Part shown: positions 10,424-23,927 of the stretch, piece after piece
Layout: each line of letters opens with the position of its first letter
Numbering within the stretch: the stretch's first letter is position 1
Source: Salvator merianae
Taxonomy: Eukaryota > Chordata > Lepidosauria > Squamata > Teiidae
DNA: 64,000 nucleotides
NCBI GenBank assembly: GCA_003586115.2
Contig: QVOM02000034.1
Location: 109,779,610 to 109,843,609 of the forward strand
Direction: 5' to 3'
Translations under genes and position numbers: made by a program
The notes under the pieces: generated by a model
What the model saw: only the letters and a program-made list of their open reading frames with translations
Databases searched by the model: none
What the model was told of the DNA's origin: nothing

Positions 10424-13400
10424 GTAGGTAGCTGGCCATATGAAATGCTGGTGAAATAAATTATGCTTGAAGGATATCTGTCAGAGTTTAGTGAATAATT
10501 CATAATGTGATTGGTCATGGTATAAGCAAATAATACTTTGTGCTGGGGCCTTTTTTCAACACCCTGGAAGCTTGCTAGCTAATTTTAAGTATACTGCTAA
10601 CTGCCTGTGAAAACGCAGACTGATCTACCTCACAAGGCAATTGTGTAGATAAAATAGGGAGGATAGAACCCTAAAAGTTATTCTGAATGCCTTGTAAGTG
10701 TTGGATGCAAATGTAGTAATTTCTGAATAAAGACATATCTAACTGTTTCAAAGCAGCCTTGGGCAAACCAGTCTGTTTTTAGACAGTGCTGCTTTCTTGG
10801 GTATGTACATCAGGGTTGTTCTATGCTGTTTGTACAAATAATATATCTTGTTTTTGCAGTCATAAAAATCCATATGTATATACAGTACTCCTTTAAACCT
10901 ATCCAAAGCGTATTTCTTATTATGTCTGAAAGTACATTCTTAAGCCTTTTTTTTAAAAAAAAATAAATGTATATTGTGGTGTCAGGTGCATAAGAAGATT
11001 TGAGAAGTGAAAGAGGCTGAATATTTTGCATTCTGGGAACTGTGGATCAGATCAACTTATCTTGAAATTAGCAAAGGTTGCGTTTTCTCCACTCTCGCTA
11101 TTTCAAAGATAGCATGCCTGCTAAAGAAGTTGCAGACATAAAAATACTTCCCCACAAAGGCAGAGGGAAAAGTTCCCCTAATTTATTTACAAGCCAGTTT
11201 CCAAGTTTCATGAATAGTTTAAAATGTGTTTTCTTCATGGGAAACTGAATGTGATGCATAGTGCAGAAAGAGATGTATATATTACAAGCAATTTCTGGCT
11301 GTCCTTTAGATAGTGAACGAGGTCTGTGCACAATCTAACAACTATTTTATTCAGAATAAGAAAGGATCACTGTCAAAGTGTAGAACATCTAACCGTGACC
11401 CGCTACAGAGGCAGCCTTCATTGTTACTTTGGACTTATTCACACTTAGCTTCTATTGTGCAAAGACTACACGATCACCTTGCCATGTTCTTCCTGTATCT
11501 TCAAAAGTTTGCATGAGATGCTGCAATAATAATATCGCTTCCTTACCCGGACTTTGCATGACCTCTCGTAATCCCAGAAACATCTGGGGGCAAAACCTGT
11601 GGAATGTTGCAGGACATTTGTATGATCTTTGCACAAGAGAAGGTATTTATGAAGATCCCTGAATTTGCTCAAGATTTCGTGATACATATTCATTAGTGCT
11701 AGCAAGCCAGGATTTGCAGATCTGTAATCAAATTTTGGTTATGAGGACAGAGCATGTTAGTCTGAAACTACTGGGAGAGACATCCCAGAGATGATGACGA
11801 GAATGTTAATTGATACTGTGAGCAGATGGGCAGGTGGTGTATGGCGGTTTGCAGCATGTGAACTTTTAGTGTACCCCCTGATTTTGCCAGCTGCAACATT
11901 TGCTGTCTCCCATCTCCAGCAAAGCTCTGTTATTTTCACATTAAGTCCGGCGATGCATGCAATGTGTCGTTCATAAAGCGATTCAGGCTGGAACCCTCCT
12001 TGCCGGCTCGTCAACCTACCTCAGCAAATATTTGCTCACAAGGATTTCTTATGCTGTTCCTTATGGAGTGGGCTGCATTTTCACAAAAAGCCACCCAAGA
12101 ATTTCAAGAGGAATGACATAATAAATAGAAGCCGGGTTTACTAGGGCAGCCATGCGGCTCAAGGAGAGGGTTTTATTTAGATAGCAATAGCTATTATTTT
12201 CACGGGACTAGTATAAAACCATCCTTGTGAATGCTGAGGCTTAGTAGACTCAGTGCTACAGTTCTTGACAACATTGTTTATCTTGGCATGAATGCCTAAT
12301 ACCTAAAATCATGCAGCATGTTGTCATGGTAACTTTCCATTGGCCTAGTCCACGCAGCCTCTGGGAAACGGGAGGGGGGCAGCAATTTATATAGAAATCC
12401 AGCTGGCCCTGTTGAGAAATAAGAATCTATTTGGAAGGGTTCCAACTCTTTAAAATGCACTGGATTATGTTTATTGCAGAATGCTGAGTATCTGTATTGG
12501 TTCAAGTTTAATGAAATTCAAGGAAGTTCTGTTTCAACACATTTGCAAGCATAGAATGATAAAGCCAAAGATGGCAACTGAACTTTGGTTGCCCAAGTCT
12601 GCTGCTGGGGGCAGAATTAAAATGTGTGACGTCAAGATTGTGAACCCACACTTTAGCTCTAATTAGTGACGATACATTGGTATCAGTCAAATCAATCCAT
12701 CGATGGGTTTATTTATATACTGCTTTTCCAAATATTGCTCAAGACGGTTAACAAAGTAACAAGAACACATGAAACAGTGGATAAGTAATGCAATAATGTA
12801 ATGCAATCTTTATAAAGTAAAGCAAAAGCAAAACCAGCAGCAGCAGAGATGGTCTTCATTTATTTGTGCCTGGTGAAGGGTGTGGTAAAAGGAAATAAGC
12901 TCTTTGAAAAAATGGTATATCTGCATGGGCTCTTTAGCCCACAATTTGAGTGCTCAAAAGCAGGGTTACGTGCTCTGAAGGAAAGCGCCTTCTTGGATAC
13001 GCTCCAGAGCAGCGTATAGAGGAAGAGCGTATTTCCTGTATTCTTCTGCCATCTGAATACTCATCCAGGAAGACAGGCATGGATCCTAACAAGTAGCACT
13101 GCCTACTCGTCATTTCCTGCCCTCTTGCAGCTTCCTCTCTGTACTCACCTTTCAAGAGGGTGAGAATGCAGTAAATTGTTGCACCTTGCCAGGATCCCTT
13201 CTTTCAGCTGCCTTTCTTTCTCTCTCTCTCTTTTTCCTGTTTAACCAGCTGTAAAAGGGGAGGGAAGAGAAGAGCTCTGGAAGCTCATTTCTGCTCTCCT
13301 ATTCTCCTTTCCCTGCCTGCCACAATTGCTTTCAAAAGCCTTCAGAGCGCAGCCTAGGGGCTGTTCTGTGAGGATCTCTGTGCAAAGCATCTCTGTCTAA

Positions 13401-14365
13401 GAGCAACTGTAGTTATAAAGTATGATGAAGCGTATAGAGCAGAAATGGCTGATTTGGAATCCTAGATGTTGCTAATCACCAATGGTGCATGCTTTGTTTT
13501 CCAGTAGATGCAACCTTGGTCTGGAAAGTTCATATATGCTGAAGAGTGCTTCTTGATTGCAGCTCTTCACAGGACAAAGCCCTTCATTGTGCTGCTTGGG
13601 ATGCTAATGGGACTGCATGTGTGTTGTATTCAAAGGAGTGCCATGTGTTTGGATTTATGTGCCCTAGTAAATGCAGTCATTTTCACTTGGAATGATATGC
13701 CTGTAGAACAAAGCTTATAATCACTAAAGAGACCATGGGTGCATGAAAACAAAATTGATACCCTTGCAATGGGTAGCTTGCCATGTTCCAGTCAGTAACA
13801 GTTCAGGATAATTCCATATGCTCCCTAGATTACTCTAAGAGTAGGAATAGCACGCAGGAGGGAAATTGGAGCCACTAAGGTTCTGTCTCCAGGGCCTCAG
13901 TAAAAGAGATACCAGTGGATGAGGGCCTCTGCAGAAGCCCCCTCCCCCCATGTTGCCAGAGGCTTCCTTGTATCCTGTGTGACAGTGTGGACATCTGACA
14001 AAGCAGTGGATGAGATGGTTCTCCAAAGGACGTGATTTCATGCCCTCACCCCCAGGTGCCTTGGGCAGGCATCATGCTCTTCGGTATGTGTGTCAAGCCA
14101 TTGAAAATGGAGACACGATGCCCAAGACACTTCCCACAGGTACCTGCAGAGGTAAGTGGAAGCACAGCATTGGTCTCAGAGTAGAACCTAAGTTCAGACT
14201 TAATTGAAGTATGTGGTATGGCATTCCTCGCATCAAGAGCTCTGGGATGAGTTCAGCATCACACATGCACTCCCTCTTCACTTTGTATGATGAAGCTTTC
14301 TCTACTGGCTTCCTTTTAAGAAAGGGGATCTAGTACCACCCTAGAGACAAAAGAAGTCAGTAACA

Positions 14366-14405
14366 TGAGCTTTCTTAGACTGAGCCTACTTCATCATATG
14401 GACTG
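14366..14405 (-). repeat. Fragment of 'TGATGAAG...GAAAGCTCA' repeat
   Basis: On the minus strand this reads ATATGATGAAGTAGGCTCAG and then TCTAAGAAAGCTCA. That is the core shared with 15480-15640 and 37440-37565. The following 450 bases (to about 14870) are unlike anything else in the window. Confidence 0.45.
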
Positions 14406-15479
14406 AAGTGCCTAGGGACAGACCTATATAGGCAAACTGTGTGTGTGAATAGCAATAGAGAAGCAAAACTCTGGGTGTTGTGATATGGTGACCAGTTGAG
14501 TATAATGATGGTCGTTAAGGCATTATGTGTGAACAGAGGTGCAAACTTGTCAGAGTGTTGTAATGCAGGGTGATGCTGGCTGGGAACCAGAAAGGAGATG
14601 TGATGAACAGTCCAAGAGGCTGGGGTGTTCCTTTTTGTTAGTAAACCACACTGAGCTTTCCGTATTTGGATGCAGTACAGATCGTTTGCTCTGTTCATTG
14701 GCAAACTAGTAATTGAGCACTGTATCCAAACACAGAGTGAGTGTAGAAATGGAAGGAGAGAGGGGTGGAGGAAGTGTGTGAACCTGCAACTTGATTCCAT
14801 TTGGCTCAAGTTGTGCATATAATGCCCAACCGCATACCTTTGTCTAAATCTGGGAGTTGAGAAATGCATTACTCATGATGAATGGGTTTAGTAAATTCAT
14901 TTCTTTAGTGGTCATGTCAAAGGGCGTAAAATTCCTTTCAAACATTAAAGAGTTACTATGATTGCAGTCATGCTTTAAATAAAATAAGATGCCGAACGAC
15001 TGCTCCCTTCTTCTTGGGTGTTCCTATGAGGCTTTGCACGCACTGGCTTGATTGCTCACCAGTCAGCTGGTTAGTGTTGAGTTTAAGGGTCCCTCCAGCA
15101 GCCAGCAAAGGGAAATGCCTGCTCTTTAAGGAATCCCAGTATTTCCTCCACACTGCACTGCACTGCTTTGACACACAGCCAGATTTTTTTTAATGATTTT
15201 TAAAAAAGAAAAATGACATAAACACATGCATGTAAACTGATACATTCTAGTAAACTTATAAAACATATTGTCCCTTCCTCCTTGCCTTTCTCTCCCCATC
15301 CCATTGGAAATGGAACCTGTCTTCTAAAAGTGTTTATCTTCGGTTTGGGAGATTGTGCGGATTGCTGCAAATATGTCCTTGTTTCCAGTATTTGTCCTCC
15401 ATCTCACATTCGTTTTGTGCCCCAAATTGATCATTTGTCTTTCCCTTATAAAATTAAACATCATATATTCTAATGAAGA

Positions 15480-15640
15480 GAAGCAAGTTGGTTGCGTGAG
15501 GTTTTGTAGACTAAGCCTACCTCATCAGATGCATGTTACTCCATAAAGAAGTAGATTTAGTCTACGAAAGCTCATACGGCCAACTTTTTTCTCTAAGGTG
15601 CTAATAGTCCCCCTTGCTTACTCATCCAGACTAACATGGC
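15480..15640 (+). repeat. 'GAAAGCTCAT...CTCTAAGGTGCTA' repeat, copy 2
   Basis: It contains TAGTCTACGAAAGCTCATAC, CTCTAAGGTGCTAATAG and, at the end, GACTAACATGGCTACG. The same word order is common in reptile interspersed repeats. The first 60 bases are an inverted version of the same core (TAGACTAAGCCTACCTCATC), so the element is partly palindromic. Confidence 0.55.
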
Positions 15641-15985
15641 TACGTTTTTGAATTCTACCATCATATATTCTGTTAAATACTTATACCATTTCATCATTTC
15701 CAACTTCAGGGCATCTTTCCAACCCCAGGCTACTGCCTGGGCTGCCCTTATCATTTGCTTAACTAGGTATCTTTCCTCTTTTCCTAACTCTATATCTGGA
15801 AACATCTGAGCTATACACATTTCTTTTATCCATATTATCCTTTTCTTTAATATGCAGTTTATTTCTTCCCCACTTCCGGCCAAAAACATTGGGCCCTCCC
15901 ATATGTCCACCACATGTGGATATAAGTATCTGTTTCTCTACACCCATGCCAACAAACTGAATTTATCCTCTTATTAATATACAAT
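15641..15985 (-). mobile_element. L1 LINE ORF2 C-terminal fragment
   Basis: Minus-strand translation gives a 'CW/H..W' region (HMGGPNVFG in one frame) and then blocks such as KRIIWIKEMC and KEERYLVKQMIRAAQAVAW. These fit the order of the C-terminal tail of vertebrate L1 ORF2 (…MWW.C…, …AAR.VIA..W…). A frameshift separates two overlapping frames, so it is dead. Pyrimidine-rich sequence at 15190-15310 may be its 3' UTR. Confidence 0.6.
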
Positions 15986-16885
15986 AATTGGCATGAGGTC
16001 CTGTATTATCTACCAGTTTTAATCTCTAACTTTTGTGTTTTTAATTCTATATCATTCAACCACTGTACCATTTGATGTCTCTATATATTTACATCTTGAT
16101 TTCATAATCCTAATAAACCTTCTAACATATTATGTTGACTCTTAGTTGATATACTGCTGGATTGAACTTCCAGGAGCTTACCATGTTGGAAAAGTGTGCA
16201 CCAGACACCTGATTCTACAGCAATATGTCAGCAGATTAAAGATAGTACTGGAGATCTCGCCCTATCTTTAATTTGAATTTTGCCAGCCATATGCTGGTAG
16301 TGCCTTAACATGGCATCTGGATTTCTGCTGGTCTCAACTGTGATGCTGGCAAACTGCTGGCATTTTTAATGGGTCTGGAGGCTACCTATGAAGATGTCTG
16401 CCAGAAGCTTAAAGGGTTCCTCAAGATAGGCTGGCTAGGTAGAATCCAGGCTTGTTGTGAGATCAGCCTATAGCTTCTTTGTTGGTGAGGACTGCAGTCA
16501 TCTGTGAGGCCCAAAGCTCCACCAGGAGATTCTGCCTCGATACCAGTACTGATGCCAGTCATTGCATTTCATTTATGAGCATCCTCAGGAGCAATTCCAC
16601 TTTGTTTCTGAATTTTACAGCTGAAATGTAATGGCTGCAGCATCTTATTAAATGTAAGATCTTTAGAGCTGTTGATTAATAGTTTATGAAAAGCAAGCTA
16701 AGATTTGTCATAGAAAATGGAAGAAAAATAATTTGATCATGTCAAAAAGAAGCAAATCAGTGCTCCATCAATTACACTGTCTTAGTACATATATTTTTAT
16801 TGCTGTAGGCCAGGACTTTATGTGTAATATACTGGGGAGGTGTTGCAGTATGGAATTATCATTTGAGAATCTCTATTTTTGATGT

Positions 16886-17070
16886 TGCTGGGTTCCGTCG
16901 AGGCCTGGCCAACTCCTGGCTGCCTGCATGATCACGTCTATGCAGTTTTCTTGGCAGATATACAGAAGTAGTTTGCCATTTGCCTACTTCCAGAGAGAGG
17001 CTGGGGATTGAACCAGCAACCCTCTGCTTTCCAGGAAGTTTGCTCTACCACTGAGCTACAGTCACTCCCA
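16886..17070 (-). mobile_element. tRNA-derived SINE, copy 2
   Basis: Reverse complement of the 848-1032 SINE. It ends with CTACCACTGAGCTACAG (A box) and GGGGATTGAACCAGCAACC (B box), with the conserved GCAGTTTTCTTGGCAGATA and GAAGTAGTTTGCCA blocks between. Confidence 0.8.
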
Positions 17071-17576
17071 AAAATCTCTATAAAGCAAGATATTTTTGTC
17101 ATAGGCCTTGTCTAAATGTAGCAATCCTGATTTTTATAAATCTGTTTTATTGACCCAGGAAAGAACGTGCACTTCCCTTTGCACTTTTGCCTTTAGTGCA
17201 ACTGATAATTTTTTTTAACCAACAGTTTCCTTTGATGCCCAGCCTGGCAAACCGTGGTTTGCAGGGCTTCCTCTCAACCAGAATGTGCATCTGAATATAT
17301 GTTTCCTTGCAACACACCATGTAAATGAAAAGTATGGGGAAAAAAAGTGTAAATGTAAATACATTGTTTGTATGAAGTTGGCACCAAAAAGAAATATAGT
17401 ACAGTTCTGAGCTTTTGAGGCACCATCTAGGGAAAAATTACTACAAAAATCAGCTTATTAGCCTATATAGTTTGACTGCAGAGATTAAAAACAGATAGGG
17501 AACAAATCAGATCAAGCATTCACAGTTTGCATAACTGTTCACTTGTACTGATGAAGGTGAAAAGTAAGGTTTTTTT

Positions 17577-17800
17577 GGGCCCTAGTCACACCTAAGTTTT
17601 AATCCAGCTTCAGTCCACTTTTGGACTGAAAGAACCCATCAGCAAAGTGATTAATCATTTTCTTTCCACATTACCTAACCCAAAGATGGATTTTATGAAT
17701 TGGGTAATGCTGAAAGAAAACATCGTAGTACTTTACTGATGTGTCCTCTCAGTTTGCAAGTGGAACAAAGCTGGATTAAAACTTAGGTGTGACTGGGCCC
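17577..17800. mobile_element. 224-bp palindromic MITE, copy 1
   Basis: The termini GGGCCCTAGTCACACCTAAG and (reverse complement of the right end) GGGCCCAGTCACACCTAAG are near-identical. Both continue into TTTTAATCCAGCTT. The interior also pairs (TGGACTGAAAG, GGTTAGATA-like words). A second copy lies at 44158-44375. No ORF. Confidence 0.75.
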
Positions 17801-17838
17801 TTGGGTTTCGATTGTTTCTCCGGAGCAGTCTTGGGGGA

Positions 17839-17911
17839 GCAGTCTTCTGCACTGGCTGGTATACCAGACCAGCAAGCATACTAGGAGCCTCCATTCTATA
17901 TGCTGGTGTGA
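17839..17911. mobile_element. Half copy of the GCATACTAGGAGCC MITE
   Basis: CACTGGCTGGTATACCAGAC followed by CAGCAAGCATACTAGGAGCC matches the left arm of the element at 63538-63700 and, more weakly, of 7157-7277. The right arm is missing. Confidence 0.5.
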
Positions 17912-18087
17912 CATTATCTCAGAAAGAAAATGTAGGGTTGCTTTAATCCATGCTCTGAGATGTGTATTTATATTTGTTTTAAACTGCCCTAACACCTTTG
18001 ATATACAGTGGGATGTAAATGCAGATACATAAAGACAAACAAGGTCTTCCCAGCAAATATCACTGGGAAGCATTACTCAGTAGCAGA

Positions 18088-18548
18088 AGGCCTGTTTACA
18101 CTTCTGCTTGGTGACCTTCTGGACACCCTCTGGACAGGCCCGTCCATTGCCACATCTGGGAGCGCCTTCTGCTGCTCCTGAATGCTACTAGCTGTGGACA
18201 ACTGAAACTTTGTCCAGAGCTTGACCAGGACCAGGAGCAGCCTGCTGGCTCCCGGTCAGCAACATTCACACTCTGTTCTGAGGGCAAATGCTGTGAATGG
18301 GCATGGTTTGGCGTAGCAGCATGTGTAGCTGTGTGGCTGTGCGCTGCGTCCCAATCACCATAGCAACGTCCGACCACTGTTGTGCTGATTGGGCCTGCCC
18401 TGGGTGGGCCATTCGCACTTCGAGTTCTGGTGACCCAGTACGGGTTTTTCCAGCCCTTGAAGTGTGAATGGCTGCCTCCATGCCTGATCCATACCAGCCT
18501 GATATGGTATTACTATACCATACCAGGCTGTTACGTGCGAACAGGCCC
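18088..18548. mobile_element. hAT-like non-autonomous element, copy 2
   Basis: The left end AGGCCTGTTTACACTTC and right end GTGCGAACAGGCCC are inverted repeats of the type seen at 7278-7653 and 56463-56917. A subterminal fold near the right end (TATGGTATTACTATACCATA) occupies the same place as the perfect palindromes in those copies. Apparent reading frames across it are not gene-like. Confidence 0.6.
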
Positions 18549-20713
18549 TGTGTATCATGGCTGTAGACCTTATCCATGGCTTGGAGCTTTTGTTCTGTCA
18601 GTTTTGTCTCTAACCCTGGGAGTCCTAATTCTTGACTCTGCAAAGCATTGTTCGAAAGCTTTGCACAGGTACCAGATTTTTGGGTGGAGGAGGGGGAATG
18701 GTTAAATTTGGCAGCCTTACAGCCATGAGATCTGCCAGATGAGTGCCCTTATTACTCTGACATCATTTTCTGTGCTTGTCTAGGCAGAGATAGTGCAACA
18801 GCTATGATAAAACAGATAAGGACCAGTCCTGAGCAAATTACTGTTTGAAGCATATCTTGAAGGAATTACTGGTCTTCGTAACACTCTCGTGGGCTATGTT
18901 TACTATTTCAGCCTGCTGTAGTTCCAACACAACCCTTCATCACACCCAATTTACTGATTTATGCCATAATGCCACTATTGCACATAACAATCCCTTTGGT
19001 CTAGCGCTTCTGTCTGCCTCTCTTTCATGTTAGCCATTCCTGTGAGGAAGCATCAGCAGACAGAGGGGACATTCTCTAATTTAGATGTATGCTCACTATT
19101 AAATCTTTGTAGTGAAGATTTTCCTGTCAGTTTCTGAGTGAGGACCTCCTGACTAACAGCTCCTGGGGTTAGATAAAAGATGGATTCACGCTTATGTAGG
19201 CTGTTCCAGATCAGAGTGGCTCACTGTGATCTGGAATGAACAATCTGTCCCAGATGCGAACAGACCCATCCTTGGCCTGCTGTCCTGCATTGGAACATCC
19301 TGTTCCAACTCAGCCCTCACATAGACTCTGAAGCTTGTGCTTTCTTGCACCACCAAAATGGATCCTCCATGTTATACTGGACCACAGAGGAGTGCTGACC
19401 ACATGTCTCTGTGGTCTGGTATACAACTCCCCTAGTTTACGGTAGACCTTGAAAGAAAGGTTTACCGATAGACTGGACCAGGGAGCCATTTTTGGCTTCC
19501 TAGTCTGGTCTGTGTGCTGTCCTCTGTGGATAGAGTATACTAGGAGGGAAAGGGGCCTCTGCTAGTCCACTTCAAGGTATAGAAGCCCAGAAGTGAACCA
19601 TGATTGGTCCACCAGGAAGCATGGAAAGGGAGTCAGTGTCTTGGCAAGATTCAATGCATAGCAGAAATCCTGTTGGGAAGAGAAATCATCAAGCTGTTGC
19701 ATGCAGAGCCTACATAAAATCTCCTCAGGGTTTCAGATTTCCTTTTTATAGGAGAGATCAGGAAGCAAAAGAACATTCTTTTGATACCCTCTGAATAGTA
19801 ATTGACAAAAAGGGCAGAGGAGATTGCTGGCCAATAAATTCCCCTGAAGAAATGATGGTCTATATTTTAAAAACTTGTTTCTTATATTACAGCAGGTGCT
19901 TCTCAGCAAAGTCTGGGGGGAGCTATATAATCAGAGTCAACTGAAGAATGATTTCTTTGATCTTCTAGGAATTATGGGAAATGTCAATCTATTGAACGAA
20001 ACCACAGTATCATTGTGTAGAATTATAAAGGCATAGGCACCTGAGATCAGAACTAGTGCAAATTCCAAAAGATACATGGTACAGGTCTCACACATTGTCC
20101 AGATATGCATGTGTCTGTTCAAATGTGCCCATGTTGGGGGATGGTGACTCAGGAACTCAGCTTGAAATGGGCAATTTTCTCTCCTTTTTACACATCTGAG
20201 AGGTCAGAGATAGTAATATGGTGTTTTGAATATTTAAATCAGCTCTACATTTGTAAAGATTTTGGAAAACACAGCATTCAGAGAAAGCCTTCATGATTTG
20301 AAATAAGCACGAGGCCGAAATCTTCTTCAAGAAAAAAAATCATACTATCATATAAAATCTACCCTGTGCCATTAAACTTAGTGGTGGTTTATGTTTCTGA
20401 TGTGACTTGTTTCAGCTACCCTATTGACTAAAAGAAGCTGAACAGGATCCTCAATGGCTGACATTTGCTGATAAGAGACCACTTCATATGCTAAAGGGAA
20501 GCAGGTGAGGTCAATAGTCCTGGAAGACAAGGAAAAAAACAGCAACAAAAAGTTAGGATACCAAAGGCAACGCGCCTGAAAAGGCAAACAGGGTACCTAG
20601 CAAAATAGAACAGCCAGAGGGAGAAATGGTTGGCTGGAATGAAGAGAAGGGAAGGGAAGGCTAAAAAGACCAGTCTACCAAGCAAAGGAAGACTGAGACA
20701 GCTAATGAGCAGG

Positions 20714-20851
20714 GCAGGGATTCCTCAACTCCGACCTCCAGATGTTGATGGACTACCATTCCCATCAACCCTAATTAGTGTGGCCAGAGTCAAAGAATGA
20801 TGGGAATTGTATTTGTAAGAATGTTGAAGGCCAAGGTCTGGGAACTATTGA
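20714..20851. repeat. Short palindrome-like squamate repeat
   Basis: The left part CCTCCAGATGTTGATGGACT and ACCATTCCCATCA is mirrored by ATGATGGGAATTGTATTTG and the right end GGTCTGGGAACTATTG. The 'TGATGGGAATTGTA' word is very common in lizard genomes, from general knowledge. Non-coding. Confidence 0.6.
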
Positions 20852-23800
20852 GGCAGGGAGAAGATGGATTTGGTATCACCTGCTAATTACTTTGAGTTCA
20901 AGTCCTTAGTAATTGTCAAAGTCCAGCCTCAATCTAAGCAAGCAAATGAAGTTTGAACACGATCACCTGGCATCTTAATTCCCTTAGATTTGCACAGTGA
21001 TTGATTATCCACACATTACTTCCTGGAAACATGCAGGTTATCACAACAGGCAGCTACGATTCAGGTAGAAACATATCCATTTAAAATTAATGGCAAGGGC
21101 CTTAATCCTAAGTGAATGACAGTTCAACAGAAGACACTTATATACGCTAATTCACAGCAATTTAATTGTAAAATACATTGGGAAGTTGCAATCCTCTTGC
21201 AGAATTTGTCTGGGGGGAGGGACTTTGTAGAAATAATCGGTTCTGAGGACTGAGCAATAGAAATACTGTTCCATAAAGTCTGGTGAATGCTAGGCCTTCG
21301 GCACTTAATTTCCCACTAGCCTGTGTAAATTTCTAGCCTTTGCTGATGGCCTCTCTCCCCCACTGGCAATTTCCACACTTATTTAAAGCATTTAGAAAGC
21401 AAAAAATAAAATGAAAATTGGCTATCGAAAAAAGCTAGTACGCTTAAAGGGTTTACAGCTAACCCTTCTTGGCAGTGTTTCCAATGGAACAATGCGGTTA
21501 CAGTACAGGCAATTAGTTTAATATGTCAGTATTCAAAGAACCTCTGGAGGGAGTCTATGGGAAATGTCCTATCAGTAGCACATATAAAAGTTGAACTCTT
21601 AAGGTGGACGATCAGAGATTTTGCAGTAAAATTAGGATTGGAGGTTACGGATTTGTCTTTTTCAAGTACTGCAGAAGATGCAGGCACGTCACTGGAAGCC
21701 TGGGAGTTTGTCCAAGTTACTGAGAAGGTATTTGCAGCCATTGGGAAAAAATGTTTCTGTGGTTATTGTTGCTTGGCAACCCACAGCCTACAATCAAAGG
21801 ATCTCCAACTTTGTCTCACTTTCTGCTACTGCATGCTGATTTTGGAAGTATCAAGCAACAATTTATTTAGTAACTTGTAGGCTTCCATAAATACCCAGAT
21901 TCTGCCTATCTTACAATTTAATCAAAATTACATAGACTTTTACTGTAGTTCTAGAAATACCGAAATGTCCACAGTTTTAACTTCTGAGGCTAAATTCAAC
22001 CTGGTGATTACAAGGACAGTTCCAGATCCTAATTGTTCTTGGCATCTTCCTGCTATAGCCTTTTCTTAGGGACCAACTGCAATTGAGTTCTTATGGGCAC
22101 TGGAGCAATCTCTGGTCCATAGAGATCATATCTAAAATTAACGATCTGTTCTGGTTCTGTGTAATTTATGCTCAAATCCGCATTTTGTCCCGAGTGGATT
22201 TTTTTTTTGCAGCCACAGTGCCGCATTTTGCCTAATAAGGCAACTTGCTACTTGTGAACTTGCTGTTCTGGATTATAAGAGGCAGGAAATAGCCATTCCC
22301 AGGGAAGGGAAGAGATATTTCTTTTGCTTTTGGGGGCGGGGACGCCTTGTCAATCCCGGTGAAGGAGTGCTACAACCTAGCTGCTAAAACACAAAAATGT
22401 TTCCGCTGTTTTGTGCACGATGTAAAAATGGCTTTTACCATTACAGCGCATAGTTCCATGTGCTTCATTTTGTTCACTATGTCCTGTGTGTCTGTCCGGA
22501 AGTTATGTTTCTTACAGAATTGGAAGCCATGGTGCCCTTCTGTTCTATGGTTGTTCTGGTTGTATCTTACCCTCCTGTTTCCAGGCCCGAATACATTGTT
22601 AGACACAGGCAGGGCTCTGCTGTTTCTGGTAGGGAATCCTGTACCCTGCCAGAAGTGGCTTTGCTCCACAGTTTCTAAAGGGACCATTTATGCAGTGCTG
22701 GATCTGTGGAATACTAGGGCACAAAATACCTCCATTCCTTCATCCACTTGCTCCGTTATTTGTGTGCCCTCTTGTTGGCACAGGTAGATGGGAGTCAGGA
22801 GACTTGGTCATGAGCACGCCATTTTGGAAGGGGGAATCTCGTCCCCTGACAGAAGTGACTTAATTTATTCTATTCACATTCATTTAACTTATCAAATTGC
22901 CTGTCGTGACCTGATCTGAGGCATGTTCACGGGAGCAGGGACAGGTACTCTCAGGATTGGGTTTGGGTTTGAATTGGACTGTCCTGTATGGAACAGAAAC
23001 TCACACCCAGACTACATTTGCCCCTGGAAGTAATGCTGCTGTAATCCTGCCCTTGACTCCATTTCAGAAGCCTTTAGAACACAGACAACTAACCTGGCTA
23101 AGACCACCCCCGCCAAGTTCCCTTTATGGGGCCAGCAATGAGGCATATGTGTTGAGGTGCTGTTGCTGCATTACGGTCAATACTCAGTTGGAAAGACTGG
23201 CCTTTGAAGCATAGGCATTCAATTGGACAAGGCAAGTACCTAGTGTTCTCTTCCTGGGCCCAGCTGTGAGGCGTATGCACTGGGGAACTTCAGCTTCATG
23301 AGCATGTTGCTGCTGCAACCCTACCCAGAATTCAAAAATACATTGCCTGTGGTAGTGATCCACCCAGGAGCGATGAGAAGAGACATTCTACTTTGAGTCA
23401 GTAATCCATATTGTTCCTCAAGCATACTGCGTATTTCACATTATTATGCTATTCATTCACTCAATTTATTATAGCCAAAGACCTATATAGATAGCAAGAC
23501 GTTGTTAAATGTGTGCTTTAAGTACAGCCTCAGATGAGATAATGAGCCTCTAGGACTATTTTGTATTTTCTCACTGGTGCTTGCTGTGCTTTTCTGAAAG
23601 GAAAACTGCAAGGCTTTTTGTGGTGAGAAGGCTCTGTCAAGTGAGGTTTTGCCATAACATGACAGGGAAAAGCCTTTGCTGTAGAAAGGAGGAAACCATA
23701 GGAGTGAGACAGTTTACAGAAATTCTACAGCCCAGCCAAGTGGGACTTTTTCAAAAAGTGAGGATTGGCGGGGGGAATGGCCAATCAAATCACACTGCAA

Positions 23801-23927
23801 AGAGAGGGTGGGAGTGGTGGATGGGAGTGCGATGGGCTACCATGGTCAGCTCCAGTTTTGCTTGGAAAACTGTGCACCAACTGCCTTGTGAACATTCCTG
23901 GATTGGATTGAGCCTTGTTTCTAGTTT

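Noticed and set aside
14010..14207. ORF followed by a consensus donor (GTAAGT at 14152), considered as another alternative BCAR3 first exon
   Set aside because: The donor would leave one extra base (phase 1), which does not fit exon 28176 (phase 0), and the peptide shows no recognisable feature.
14375..14869. 164-codon minus-strand reading frame
   Set aside because: It overlaps a dispersed repeat at its start, lacks recognisable domains, and has no supporting splice or promoter context. Composition looks like noncoding DNA.
18096..18643. Minus-strand frames of 93 and 125 codons
   Set aside because: They largely fall within the terminal-inverted-repeat element 18088-18548 and have no transposase signature.
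22347..22787. 146-codon plus-strand reading frame rich in Cys, Leu and Trp
   Set aside because: The opposite strand is also open and no motif or splice context is visible, so it is treated as chance.
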